From Salinispirillum sp049115955 (GTDB lineage: Bacteria > Pseudomonadota > Gammaproteobacteria > Pseudomonadales > Natronospirillaceae), in NCBI GenBank assembly GCA_049115955.1, contig JAGDZJ010000002.1, positions 62,001-126,000 on the forward strand: a stretch of DNA of 64,000 bases. Direction: 5' to 3'. Shown piece by piece: positions 1 to 8,499 of the stretch. Position numbers and translations under genes: made by a program. The notes beneath the pieces are model-generated. The model did no database searches and was not told the origin of the DNA. It saw nothing but the letters and a program-made list of their open reading frames with translations. The stretch's first letter is position 1, and every line of letters starts with the position of its first letter.

Positions 1-1568
1 CCCCATTGAATCATCTGGCGCTCTACGGGGTCGTTGCAGTCGCTGGCCCAAAAGCGATGCGCGTGCTGCAATATGGCGAAATCGATACGCCCGCCGCCAC
101 TTGCACAGCTCTCGATTTCCACCAATGGGTGCGCGGCACGCACGCGCGCCAAGAGGGCATACACCCCCAGCACCTGCTGATGATAAGCCGCACTGCCCTG
201 CGCATCGCCCGCCTGCACCAAATCACGATTCATATCCCACTTGATGTATCGTACGGGTACTTCGCGCAGCACGGCATCGATGTGGCTGAACAAATAGTCC
301 TGCACCTCTTTACGGGCCAGATCCAACACCATCTGATAGCGCCCCAGAGGCTGTTCGCGCTCCGGCAGTTGCAACACCCATTCAGGGTGCGTGCGGTACA
401 GGTCACTGTCGGGGTTTACCATTTCCGGTTCAAACCAGATGCCAAACTCCATACCTAAGTCGACGACATGCTGCGCCAGGGGGTTTAGACCATTAGGGTA
501 CAGAGTTTTATCAATGGTCCAGTCACCCAGCCCAGCGCGGTCGTTACGACGCCCTTTGAACCAGCCGTCATCTAAAATGAAGCGCTCTACGCCGATGGAG
601 TGTGCCGCCGTGGCAAGTTCTTTTAGATCGTCGGTATCGTGATTGAAGTAAACCGCTTCCCAGGTATTCAAATGCACAGGGCGCGGTTTATTTGGTTCTG
701 GAAAGCTCAGAATGTGATCACGCACATGGCTATGAAACGCGCGCCGTATGCCGTTTAAGCCGTCATCAGAAAAGGCCACATATAGGGTTGCGCTGTCGTG
801 CACACCGCCCGGAGCCAGCTCACATTCGTGCGGCATAAAGCCAATGCCTGCCTGGTAGCGCGTCGGCTGGAAGGTATCCACCACCAAGTGCTGTTGATGA
901 TTCCCGCTCCACGCCAAATGCATGGCCATGACGTCGCCTTTAGCCTCGCTAAAACCCGGCGTACCCAGGACTAAGCCGGGGAAATGATCGTGTGACGTGC
1001 GGCCTTTGCGATTTTCCCAACTGTAATTATTGATCTGTACGCGCTGGCGCTGCGGCCGGAATTCCTGACACCAACGCCCGGTAAAGTGCAGCATTTCTTG
1101 CAGTTCGGCAGCCACCGGCACAGCGGCCTCAAGCGCCCGGACTTCAAGCGCCGTCGTACCCATGTTGGTCAAATGGTGTTGCAGCGTTAACACTGGCCGC
1201 TTTGGGTCAAGCGTCAACACGGTCGCCACTTCTAATGCCGGTTGCGTGGCGCGCTGAACTACCCGGCATTGCGTGGCACTGATGCGCTCAATAAGCACCA
1301 ACTGCAGATGCGGCAGCCAGTGACGACCGTCGCTGACGCTGAGCGCCGGACGTGACAACACACCTTCGCTGCCGGTCGGTAACAACGGTGTATTGATGCG
1401 TGGGTCCAAAAAAGCCTGAGGCACTGCACTGCTCACCGCCGCTTCCGTCGCGGCAAGGTCGTCATCGACCCCCAATGCAGGCCCCAGGTAAGCCCAGGAC
1501 AACCCCGTTTGTTCATCACCCGCCAATACGGCGCTGATGAATCCGTTGTTCAAATGTATGCGTTGCAT
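1..1568 (-). CDS. Alpha-galactosidase, GH36 (3' part outside window)
   Basis: Hydrolyses terminal alpha-1,6-galactosides (melibiose, raffinose type) to free galactose in the cytoplasm. Translation of the minus strand from the ATG at 1568 gives 522 codons open to the window edge. It shows the GH36 nucleophile motif KWDMNRD (Asp about residue 445) and the CASGGGR...SDCND stretch (about residues 493-513) that holds the acid/base Asp. The N-terminal beta-sandwich half (about 1-300) is also typical. The usual length is about 700 residues, so roughly 180 are missing beyond base 1. It is the last visible gene of the leftward gal operon, 6 nt after the upstream permease, which fits conversion of imported oligosaccharide to galactose for GalK/GalT. 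The family is clear; the exact substrate is not. Confidence 0.93.
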   Translation of the reverse strand, partial: MQRIHLNNGFISAVLAGDEQTGLSWAYLGPALGVDDDLAATEAAVSSAVPQAFLDPRINTPLLPTGSEGVLSRPALSVSDGRHWLPHLQLVLIERISATQCRVVQRATQPALEVATVLTLDPKRPVLTLQHHLTNMGTTALEVRALEAAVPVAAELQEMLHFTGRWCQEFRPQRQRVQINNYSWENRKGRTSHDHFPGLVLGTPGFSEAKGDVMAMHLAWSGNHQQHLVVDTFQPTRYQAGIGFMPHECELAPGGVHDSATLYVAFSDDGLNGIRRAFHSHVRDHILSFPEPNKPRPVHLNTWEAVYFNHDTDDLKELATAAHSIGVERFILDDGWFKGRRNDRAGLGDWTIDKTLYPNGLNPLAQHVVDLGMEFGIWFEPEMVNPDSDLYRTHPEWVLQLPEREQPLGRYQMVLDLARKEVQDYLFSHIDAVLREVPVRYIKWDMNRDLVQAGDAQGSAAYHQQVLGVYALLARVRAAHPLVEIESCASGGGRIDFAILQHAHRFWASDCNDPVERQMIQW

Positions 1569-1574
1569 ACGCCG

Positions 1575-2426
1575 CTACCCCTTGGTCGCGCCCAGCGTTA
1601 AGCCGGCGATAAAGTGTTTTTGCATGATAAAGAACAAGGCCACCGGTGGCAGCGCCGCGACAATACTGCCCGCCGAAATAAGCTGCCACGAGGCCAACCA
1701 CTGACCTTTCAGCGCACTGATACCGGCAGTTACAGGGCGTACTTCATCACTTTGCATCAGCACCAGCGCCCAGAAATAGTCGTTCCAGACGAAGGTGAAG
1801 ATCAACACCACCAGAGCCGCCAACGCCGGACGCACCAGTGGCAACACGATGGTGAAGAAAATGCGGAATTCGCTCGCGCCTTCCAAACGTGCCGACTCAA
1901 TCAGCTCTTCCGGAATGTCGACCATGAAGTTACGCATAAACAGCGTACAGAAGCCCGTTTGAAAGGCGATGTGGAAAATCACCAAACCCTGAATGCTGTC
2001 GTACATACCCAAGCTCAATGTCAGGTCACGTACCGGGATCATCAAAATCTGGAAAGGTACAAAGTTCCCGCCGATGAACAGTGCCAACAGCAAAACATTG
2101 CCACGAAAGTGGTATTTCGCCAGGGCGTACCCGGCCAAGGCAGACAGCGCAACGGCGCCGAACGCCGCCGGTAAAGTGATCAACAAGGAGTTCACGATGT
2201 AGCGCGACATGTTTGTGCGCCGGAACACCTCGGTGTAGTTCTCAATCAACATAATCTCACTGGGCATTCCCCAGTAGTTACCGGCGTTGATGTCGGCAAT
2301 CGAGCGCACCGACGTCAGAAAAACCGCCAACAGAGGCAATAGCCACATGACCAACGCAATGATGAGGGCCGACTTATAGGTCAACTGGGCCAACGGCGAC
2401 GTGGTACGAATGTCTGTAGGAAACAT
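1575..2426 (-). CDS. Sugar ABC transporter permease (MalG type)
   Basis: Inner-membrane permease of a CUT1-type carbohydrate importer, 283 aa with about six membrane segments. The cytoplasmic EAA loop that contacts the ATPase is visible near residue 190 (ESARLEGAS...LPLVRPAL). I place the start at the ATG at 2426, behind a GGAGAA ribosome site, rather than at an earlier start that would run into the upstream permease gene, whose stop is at 2429. It pairs with the MalF-type permease just upstream. Neither a periplasmic binding protein nor an ATPase gene is in the window, so the transporter needs partners encoded elsewhere, possibly left of base 1. Alpha-galactoside transport is inferred from the operon. 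Confidence 0.88.
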   Translation of the reverse strand: MFPTDIRTTSPLAQLTYKSALIIALVMWLLPLLAVFLTSVRSIADINAGNYWGMPSEIMLIENYTEVFRRTNMSRYIVNSLLITLPAAFGAVALSALAGYALAKYHFRGNVLLLALFIGGNFVPFQILMIPVRDLTLSLGMYDSIQGLVIFHIAFQTGFCTLFMRNFMVDIPEELIESARLEGASEFRIFFTIVLPLVRPALAALVVLIFTFVWNDYFWALVLMQSDEVRPVTAGISALKGQWLASWQLISAGSIVAALPPVALFFIMQKHFIAGLTLGATKG

Positions 2427-2428
2427 AA

Positions 2429-3298
2429 TTATTTCTCCGTCCGCAGCATGCGCCACAAAAAGAAGCTGATGTAGATCAGCATGATCAGGAAGAGGACGGT
2501 CGCAATCGCCGCACCGTAGCCCACGCGGTAATTACCAATGGCCTGCTCGTACATATAAAACGCCAACACGTTGGAGCTGCCATAAGGGCCACCCGACGTC
2601 ATGGTCGCCACCAGATCAAAGCTGCGCAACGCACCGATTACCGTGACCACCACGGCAATAAAGGTCGCGGGGCGCAATTGCGGTAATACGACGTACCACA
2701 GCATTTTCCAGCCTTTGGCCCCTTCCATACGGGCCGCTTCCAGTTGCTCAGGGTTTAAATTGTTGAGACCCGTCAGATACAGAATCATGCAGTAAGCGAT
2801 CTGTGGCCAGAGCCCCGCCGCGATGATGCCGTAGGTAACGTATTGGTCGTTGGCGAGAATAGCGACCTTGTTGAAGCCAAAGGCTTCCAAGGCGACGTTC
2901 AGCAAACCGAAACTTGGGTCGTAGAACCATGTAAACACCAAGCCGACGACCACTTGCGAGATAACAAAGGGGAAGAAAAACAGCGACTTCACCAAGCGAA
3001 TGCCGAACACCTGCTGGTTCAAAAACAGCGCAATGGCCAGCCCGGCAACGGGGGCGAGCATGAACAACACCAACCAGATCACGTTGTTTTTCAGTGATGT
3101 CCAAAAGCGGTCGTCGTAGATCAACTCGCGGTAGTTTTCGAGCCCTATCCATTCTTTCGGACTGAGACCATCCCAGTCATAAAAACTCAGCCAGATGCTC
3201 TGTGCCACCGGCGATATCACGTAGATGATGAATAATATCAACGCCGGTGCCAGAAACAGCGCGGGCACCCACAGAGATTGTTGTCGATGTGCGGACAT
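2429..3298 (-). CDS. Sugar ABC transporter permease (MalF type)
   Basis: First permease of the pair, 289 aa, beginning MSAHRQQSLW, with about six transmembrane helices. The EAA motif EAARMEGAKGW followed by LPQLRPA lies near residue 190. It has no long periplasmic loop like that of E. coli MalF, which is usual for CUT1 permeases of the UgpA/LacF kind. It is 71 nt downstream of galK and 2 nt upstream of the MalG-type gene, so the two are surely co-translated. Substrate is inferred to be an alpha-galactoside because alpha-galactosidase, galK and galT share the operon. Confidence 0.88.
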   Translation of the reverse strand: MSAHRQQSLWVPALFLAPALILFIIYVISPVAQSIWLSFYDWDGLSPKEWIGLENYRELIYDDRFWTSLKNNVIWLVLFMLAPVAGLAIALFLNQQVFGIRLVKSLFFFPFVISQVVVGLVFTWFYDPSFGLLNVALEAFGFNKVAILANDQYVTYGIIAAGLWPQIAYCMILYLTGLNNLNPEQLEAARMEGAKGWKMLWYVVLPQLRPATFIAVVVTVIGALRSFDLVATMTSGGPYGSSNVLAFYMYEQAIGNYRVGYGAAIATVLFLIMLIYISFFLWRMLRTEK

Positions 3299-3369
3299 AA
3301 TCAGTCCCTCGTTATTGTTATTTGGAAATCAACCACACGGCTGATGCCATTGTTCAATTTCTGCCGGGC

Positions 3370-4560
3370 TCAGTGCGGACAATCCACCGTTTTCAAATCA
3401 AAAGGCGTCAAACTAAAGGCGCCAGCACTGGCTTGCGCCGGTATCAATGTCGGATGATTGCCCGTGCTTCGTTCATAGTCGCGCTCTACAACCGCAGCCA
3501 GTTCAGGCAAGCAGGCCTTTTCGCCCAAGGCAACGACACAACCGCCAAACCCGCCGCCGGTCATACGCACACCGGCACGCCCTGCCGCCGCTGTTTGCAT
3601 CAAGCTCACCAACTGATCGATGGCGGGCGTGGTAATAGCAAAGTCGTCGCGCATGGAGTCGTGCGATTCCGCCATTACCCGAACCAACGTCTGAAGGTCA
3701 CCTGACTGCAGTGCTGTCGCTGCGGTGAGTGTGCGCGCATTCTCGGTCAAGACATGCCGGGCGCGTTGAAACTGATTGCTGGGCAGAATGCCTTCGGCGG
3801 CTAAGAGCTGATCCAGTGTCACGTCACGCAGGCTGCGCCGACCAAAGTACGTTGCCACCGTTTCACATTCTTGGCGGCGCTGGTTGTAGGCGCTCTCCAC
3901 CAAACCGCGCCGCACGCCGCTGTGCACAATCAGCAGCCCCCAATCGTCTGGCATAACCACGGGCTTGGCACTCAAGTCCGCACAGTCAATAAGGAGTGCA
4001 CTGTTGTGTTGTCCCAAAGCAGACACCATCTGATCCATGATGCCGCAGGCGATACCGACAAATTCGTTTTCTGCTGCCTGCCCTACCTTGGCTGCCATTT
4101 CAGGGCTTATTGGCTCCCCGCTGATGGCCAGCAAGGCTCTTATCAATGCTATTTCAAAGCTGGCCGAACTGCTGAGCCCGGCACCCGAAGGCACATTTCC
4201 CGTCACCAATAGCTGCGCACCCGCCAACTGAAAACCCCGTTTACGCAGTTGCGCGACAACGCCGCGCACATAATCAGCCCACGGTGCTTCCGTATCACGT
4301 TGCGGCTTGTCGTCGAGCATTACGCTGACACGCTGCCCACCGAAATCGTATGCAACGACTTCCAGGCTGCGCCCTGAATCAGCACGCGTGGCAATCCACG
4401 TCCCGTAGTCAATGGCCGCTGGTAACACGAAGCCCAAATTATAATCGGTATGCTCGCCAATCAGATTCACCCGCCCCGGTGCCTGCACAATGAACTCGGC
4501 GCTTACACCAAAAGCATGCTGAAACCGCTCCGCCACAGTTTGGTTACTCAATAAAGTCAT
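3370..4560 (-). CDS. galK: Galactokinase
   Basis: Phosphorylates alpha-D-galactose at O1 with ATP, the first step of the Leloir pathway. 396 aa, a normal family length. Signature PGRVNLIGEHTDYN lies at about residues 28-41, the GHMP ATP-binding motif VPSGAGLSSSASFE at about 125-138, and the C-terminal glycine-rich MTGGGFGG near 340. The start is taken as the ATG at 4560, which overlaps the galT stop as ATGA, a sign of translational coupling. A longer open frame upstream runs inside galT and is not used. Confidence 0.97.
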   Translation of the reverse strand: MTLLSNQTVAERFQHAFGVSAEFIVQAPGRVNLIGEHTDYNLGFVLPAAIDYGTWIATRADSGRSLEVVAYDFGGQRVSVMLDDKPQRDTEAPWADYVRGVVAQLRKRGFQLAGAQLLVTGNVPSGAGLSSSASFEIALIRALLAISGEPISPEMAAKVGQAAENEFVGIACGIMDQMVSALGQHNSALLIDCADLSAKPVVMPDDWGLLIVHSGVRRGLVESAYNQRRQECETVATYFGRRSLRDVTLDQLLAAEGILPSNQFQRARHVLTENARTLTAATALQSGDLQTLVRVMAESHDSMRDDFAITTPAIDQLVSLMQTAAAGRAGVRMTGGGFGGCVVALGEKACLPELAAVVERDYERSTGNHPTLIPAQASAGAFSLTPFDLKTVDCPH

Positions 4561-5624
4561 ACAGGGGCGCTCGCTGGTTCGGTCATCGTAAAATGGATAG
4601 TGGATTGCGCGCGCAGCCGTTCGGCGGCTTGCTCGGGGGTAATATCGCGCTGCGTTTCCGCCATCAGTTCGTAACCCACCATAAACTTGCGCACCGTGGC
4701 GCTGCGTAATAACGGTGGGTAGAAATGCGCATGCAGTTGCCAATGAGCGTTGTCCGCATCATTGAAAGGCGCACCGTGCCAGCCCATAGAATATGGGAAC
4801 GAGCACTGAAAGAGGTTGTCGTAACGTGCCGTCAGACGACGCAAAATATCACTCAAACCGACCTGCTCGGCGTCGGACAATTCTGTGATGCAAGTACGAT
4901 GCGCGCGCGGTATCACCAGAGTTTCAAAGGGCCACGCAGCCCAGTAAGGCACCACCACCACCCAATGGTCATTGGCGTCGACCAAACGCTCAGCCCGTTC
5001 AAGCTCTTTCTCTGCGTAGTCCTGCAGCATGGGTTTGCCGTGAGTTTGCACGTAAGCACGCTGGCTCTCATCTTCTTTCGCCGCCAGCGTAGGCAACCCG
5101 GCTTGGGCCCATATCTGACCGTGGGGATGAGGGTTAGAGCACCCCATGGCTTGGCCCTTGTTCTCGAACACTTGCACCCACTGATAGGTCTCGCCTAGTT
5201 CGGCGGTCTGCTCCATCCACAATTGCACTACCGCCCGCATTTCGTCGTCAGACAACAAGGGCAAGGTTTTGCTGTGGTCGGGTGAGAAACAAATAACGCG
5301 ACTGGTACCGGACTCGGCCTGCAATTGAAACAAGGGGTCGTCAGATTCCTGCGCGACAGGCACGTCGTCTTGCAGCGCAGGGAAGTCATTGGTGAACACG
5401 AAGGTCGTGTTGTAGTTAGGATTCTGCTGCCCACCGGAGCGCGCATTATCGGGGCACAGATAGCATTCAGAGTCGTGCTTTGGCCGCACTTCCCATGCGT
5501 TATCCTCCTGCTGGCCCTGCCACGGACGCTTGGTGCGGTGTGGCGACACCAACACCCAATCACCGGTCAGCGCGTTATGGCGACGGTGCGCGTGTTCGGT
5601 GCGTTGAAACTCGGGTTTGGACAT
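4557..5624 (-). CDS. galT: Galactose-1-phosphate uridylyltransferase
   Basis: Exchanges UMP between UDP-glucose and galactose-1-phosphate, giving UDP-galactose and glucose-1-phosphate. 355 aa. The active-site HPHGQ motif is at residues 166-170, with the nucleophilic His at 168 (E. coli His166), and a CYLC zinc pair sits at 54-57, matching the E. coli type. First gene of the leftward operon galT-galK-permeases-alpha-galactosidase. A perfect GalR-like palindrome lies 71 nt upstream of the ATG, so repression by the divergent LacI-type protein and relief by galactose are expected. Confidence 0.97.
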   Translation of the reverse strand: MSKPEFQRTEHAHRRHNALTGDWVLVSPHRTKRPWQGQQEDNAWEVRPKHDSECYLCPDNARSGGQQNPNYNTTFVFTNDFPALQDDVPVAQESDDPLFQLQAESGTSRVICFSPDHSKTLPLLSDDEMRAVVQLWMEQTAELGETYQWVQVFENKGQAMGCSNPHPHGQIWAQAGLPTLAAKEDESQRAYVQTHGKPMLQDYAEKELERAERLVDANDHWVVVVPYWAAWPFETLVIPRAHRTCITELSDAEQVGLSDILRRLTARYDNLFQCSFPYSMGWHGAPFNDADNAHWQLHAHFYPPLLRSATVRKFMVGYELMAETQRDITPEQAAERLRAQSTIHFTMTEPASAPV

Positions 5625-5694
5625 ACTGACCTCAACAATGCGCCATACTGAACAGCGCGTTATTTATTCTTGTTGAGGGAAGTATGCGAAAGAG

Positions 5695-5708
5695 TGAAAA
5701 CGTTTTCA
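5695..5708. promoter_or_regulatory. GalR/LacI-type operator upstream of galT
   Basis: TGAAAACGTTTTCA is a perfect 14-nt palindrome with the central CG typical of LacI-family operators. It lies 71 nt before the galT ATG. The same core recurs before galE at 8331-8346, which argues for a real regulon. Binding by the adjacent LacI-type protein is inferred. Confidence 0.75.
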
Positions 5709-5899
5709 AGGATTTCCCGTAATTTTTTGTTGCGCGCTGCCGTGTTCCCGATATCTTTACCTCTGTGAATGCACCGCAGACGAGTTAGATCAGTATAAAT
5801 GATCGATTAATGAGGTTTTTTGCAGAGCACAACGAACAAAATCTGCTATTTTGTCGTTCCTTGTCTCACACATTTCACTCCTTAGACAAATGCCTGCTA

Positions 5900-5913
5900 A
5901 GATAACGTTTGCA
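5900..5913. promoter_or_regulatory. Weaker GalR-like operator before the repressor gene
   Basis: AGATAACGTTTGCA matches the galT/galE operator at 11 of 14 positions, including the central AACGTTT. It ends 25 nt before the proposed GTG start of the repressor, so it would serve autoregulation. Weaker evidence than the two perfect sites. Confidence 0.4.
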
Positions 5914-5938
5914 AGTAAACCAACCGACGGAGGCAGTA

Positions 5939-6952
5939 GTGGCGAACATCAAAGACGTAGCACGCATAGCAGGCGTGTCGGTATCCACTGTGTCTCGTGT
6001 GGTGAACGATTCCGCCTCGGTCGCACCGGAGAAACGCGCCGTAGTCGAAGCGGCCATGAAAAAGCTGCAGTACCGCCCTAACAGCCTAGCGCGCGCGTTG
6101 GTCAGCCGGCAGTCGAACTGCATTGGCTTAATGGTCGGTGAACTCGATTCACCGTTTTTCTCGCAACTGATGCGCGGCGTTGACGACGTCGTGGTCGACG
6201 GTGGCCGCTACTTGATGATCACCTCCGGGTACCACGACAAGCAGCGCGAAGAAAGGGCACTCGACCTGCTGCAACAGCGCCAATGCGATGCTTTGATCGT
6301 GCATTCCAAAGCACTCAGCGACGAACGCTTGCAAGCACTGGCCGCCACCGGCACACCCGTGGTCTTCATTAACCGTCTCGTACCGGGCTACGAAGACCGC
6401 AGCATTTACCTCGACAACCAGCAAGGCGCTTACCTCGCCACGCGCCACTTGCTGAGCAAAGGGCACCGAGCCATTGCCTTTATTGGCACCAGTTTGGCCG
6501 AAGTGTCAGACGGCGCCGAACGCTTGCATGGCTACCAGCAGGCGTTATCTGAATTCAATGTCCCCTTCAATGAAGATCTCTGCGTGACCGCTCAACCGAC
6601 CGAAGACGGCGGTGGAGATGCCATGAGCAAGTTGCTGGCCCACCAGCGTAAGTTCTCGGCCGTGATGTGTTACAACGACCCGATGGCTGCGGGCGCGATG
6701 GGTTTCTTGCTCGACAGCGGGTTTGAAGTGCCGCACGATGTGTCGGTGGTGGGGTTCGACGATGTAGTCATCACACGCTATTTGCGGCCTAAGCTGACCA
6801 CCGTCCATTACCCTATCGAGCTGATGGGCCGCACGGCAGCAAAGCTCGCCCTACAGATGCTGAATAAGGTACCGCGCTTGGCGGAGAGTGAGCTGCGCTT
6901 TGCACCTCGCTTGGTGGTGCGGCAATCAGTGAAGACTTTCCGCGAGTCTTAG
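5939..6952 (+). CDS. LacI-family repressor of the gal genes (GalR-like)
   Basis: DNA-binding repressor, about 337 aa. The N-terminal helix-turn-helix reads IKDVARIAGVSVSTVSRVV at residues 3-21, followed by the hinge and a periplasmic-binding-protein-like sugar domain (about 60-330). I choose the GTG at 5939 because GGAGG sits 6-10 nt before it and the HTH then starts at residue 3 as is usual for the family. An ATG 30 nt upstream would add ten residues. It is divergent from galT, and operators before galT, galE and itself point to galactose-responsive control. The effector is inferred. Confidence 0.92.
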   Translation: MANIKDVARIAGVSVSTVSRVVNDSASVAPEKRAVVEAAMKKLQYRPNSLARALVSRQSNCIGLMVGELDSPFFSQLMRGVDDVVVDGGRYLMITSGYHDKQREERALDLLQQRQCDALIVHSKALSDERLQALAATGTPVVFINRLVPGYEDRSIYLDNQQGAYLATRHLLSKGHRAIAFIGTSLAEVSDGAERLHGYQQALSEFNVPFNEDLCVTAQPTEDGGGDAMSKLLAHQRKFSAVMCYNDPMAAGAMGFLLDSGFEVPHDVSVVGFDDVVITRYLRPKLTTVHYPIELMGRTAAKLALQMLNKVPRLAESELRFAPRLVVRQSVKTFRES

Positions 6953-6974
6953 TCTATCTCGGCATGGGCTTTCG

Positions 6975-7007
6975 GGGGTTGCCTCCGGCGCTCCACGGCA
7001 GAACCCC
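6975..7007 (+). repeat. Intergenic hairpin repeat, short copy 1a
   Basis: Arms GGGGTT (6975-6980) and AACCCC (7002-7007) enclose the conserved core GCCTCCGGCGCTCCACGGCA. This is the shortest copy: it lacks the second half of the core (GGGGAGTCGCGCC) seen in the others, yet still has its own complementary arms. Confidence 0.6.
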
Positions 7008-7014
7008 TCTAAGG

Positions 7015-7082
7015 GTGTAGGTGTTTGCCTCCGGCGCTCCACGGCAGGCCGGGGAGTCGCGCCTTGAGGCAAACACCTACAC
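7015..7082 (+). repeat. Intergenic hairpin repeat, copy 1b
   Basis: A perfect 17-bp stem, GTGTAGGTGTTTGCCTC (7015-7031) with its complement at 7066-7082, surrounds the core CCGGCGCTCCACGGCAGGCC plus GGGGAGTCGCGCC. An inner GGCGC/GCGCC stem is also possible. No T-run follows, so factor-independent termination is not obvious. Confidence 0.75.
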
Positions 7083-7179
7083 CTCCGCCAACGCCTGTCG
7101 GCAATTAAGGAAAAGCACTTCACAATAATCTTTGTCATCACACTTCTATACCTACGGAAGGGTCAAGGCAGTGCGCGCA

Positions 7180-7237
7180 GGGATATGCCTAAAGGCGCGA
7201 CTTCTCGGCCTGCCGTGGAGCGCCGTAGGCATATCCC
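7180..7237 (-). repeat. Intergenic hairpin repeat, copy 2 (reverse orientation)
   Basis: Arms GGGATATGCCTA (7180-7191) and TAGGCATATCCC (7226-7237) pair perfectly. The core is the reverse complement of copy 1b, so the copies face each other across the block. The arm sequence differs from the other copies but both sides changed together. Confidence 0.75.
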
Positions 7238-7291
7238 GAGAGCTCACTGGCGGAACGCAAACCGGAAAGCCCATAGCTGGAATGTGTAGGA

Positions 7292-8302
7292 TCAAAAGCC
7301 GTTGGGATTTGCCGACTGCCATGCCCAAGAGTCACGCACCATATCGTCCAAGGTGAGTTGGGCTGTCCAGCCTAATTCACGCGCCGCCTTGGTCGAATCA
7401 GCATAGCAAGAGGCCACATCACCCGCCCGACGCGGTGCAACTTCATACGGAATGGCAACACTATTAACCCGCTCGAAACTGCGTATCACATCCATCACGC
7501 TACAACCGATGCCCGTGCCTAAGTTGAACGCGTCGGTGCCACTTTGCCGCGCCAGATGTTCAACCGCCTTGATGTGTCCGGCAGCCAGATCCATTACATG
7601 AATGTAGTCGCGCACGCCAGTGCCGTCTGGCGTGCTGTAGTCGTTGCCATACACCGACAAATGCGGACGTTTACCCACGGCAACCTGAGTAACGTAAGGC
7701 ATTAAATTGTTCGGAATGCCATTCGGGTTTTCACCGATACGGCCGGAAGGATGCGCACCGATGGGATTGAAATAACGCAGTAAGGACACCCGCCATTCTG
7801 GGTCGGCATTGGCAATTTCGCGCAACATCTGCTCAATCACCAGCTTGGTTTGCCCGTAGGGATTGGTAGTGCGCAACGCCGCGGTTTCGGGAATGGGTAC
7901 AACATCCGGGTCGCCGTAGACCGTCGCCGAGCTACTGAATACGATGCGTTTGCAGCCCACTTCGGCCATCACTTCGCACAGCCGCAACGTGCCAACCACG
8001 TTGTTGTCATAATAAGCCATCGGCTGTGCGACGGACTCCCCCACCGCTTTTAAGCCGGCGAAGTGAATGACGCTATCGATGTCGTGCTGGCTAAAGACCT
8101 GACGCACGGCCGCTGTGTCACGAATATCGCCTATCACGAGTTCCAGTGTTTTACCGGTCATCGCCTGCACACGCTGCAAGGCCTCTGCACTGGCGTTACT
8201 CAGGTTGTCGTAGACGACGACCTCATAACCCGACTCCAACAACAGCAGACAGGTATGACTGCCGATATAGCCCGCGCCGCCCGTCACCAATATCTTTGCC
8301 AT
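7292..8302 (-). CDS. galE: UDP-glucose 4-epimerase
   Basis: Interconverts UDP-galactose and UDP-glucose with bound NAD, closing the Leloir pathway. 336 aa from the ATG at 8302 (MAKILVTGG), with a purine-rich stretch just before it. The longer frame from 8353 would run through the operator. NAD-binding GGAGYIGSH is at residues 7-15, and the catalytic Tyr-x3-Lys is seen in PYGQTK near residue 146. Placed apart from galT/galK, with its own GalR-like palindrome 29 nt upstream, so it is probably co-regulated but also expressed separately for cell-surface sugar synthesis. Confidence 0.96.
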   Translation of the reverse strand: MAKILVTGGAGYIGSHTCLLLLESGYEVVVYDNLSNASAEALQRVQAMTGKTLELVIGDIRDTAAVRQVFSQHDIDSVIHFAGLKAVGESVAQPMAYYDNNVVGTLRLCEVMAEVGCKRIVFSSSATVYGDPDVVPIPETAALRTTNPYGQTKLVIEQMLREIANADPEWRVSLLRYFNPIGAHPSGRIGENPNGIPNNLMPYVTQVAVGKRPHLSVYGNDYSTPDGTGVRDYIHVMDLAAGHIKAVEHLARQSGTDAFNLGTGIGCSVMDVIRSFERVNSVAIPYEVAPRRAGDVASCYADSTKAARELGWTAQLTLDDMVRDSWAWQSANPNGF

Positions 8303-8330
8303 GCCACACCCCCTTAGTGTCACTGATTCT

Positions 8331-8346
8331 TTGAAAACGTTTTCAA
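8331..8346. promoter_or_regulatory. GalR/LacI-type operator upstream of galE
   Basis: TTGAAAACGTTTTCAA, a perfect 16-nt palindrome containing the same 14-nt core as the site before galT. It lies 29 nt upstream of the galE start, a position that would block transcription. Confidence 0.75.
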
Positions 8347-8499
8347 GATACAATCAATGCCCAGCAAAAGCAACATCCTAGGGAAGCGCTGAAACATTCC
8401 CTAGCCCTCAGTTTGGCTGCGACACTTTGCCACATACCGCCGAAAATATTTGTGGGTATACTCTGTGCGTACTCCCTAATGAATAGGCTATTACTCGGC

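Larger units (their letters stand above)
5625..5938. promoter_or_regulatory. Divergent galT / galR intergenic region
   Basis: This 314-nt gap separates the leftward galT operon from the rightward repressor gene and must hold both promoters. The central part (about 5715-5870) is AT-rich. I see two operator-like palindromes, at 5695-5708 and 5900-5913, and no additional gene. Exact -35/-10 boxes were not assigned. Confidence 0.6.
6964..7274. repeat. Composite palindromic repeat block between repressor gene and galE
   Basis: The 339-nt gap between two convergent genes holds three copies of the intergenic hairpin family described in the next entries, two in one orientation and one reversed. The block is framed by a 10-bp inverted repeat, ATGGGCTTTC (6964-6973) and GAAAGCCCAT (7265-7274). 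The arrangement resembles a BIME of REP sequences. No gene is visible here. Confidence 0.6.
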
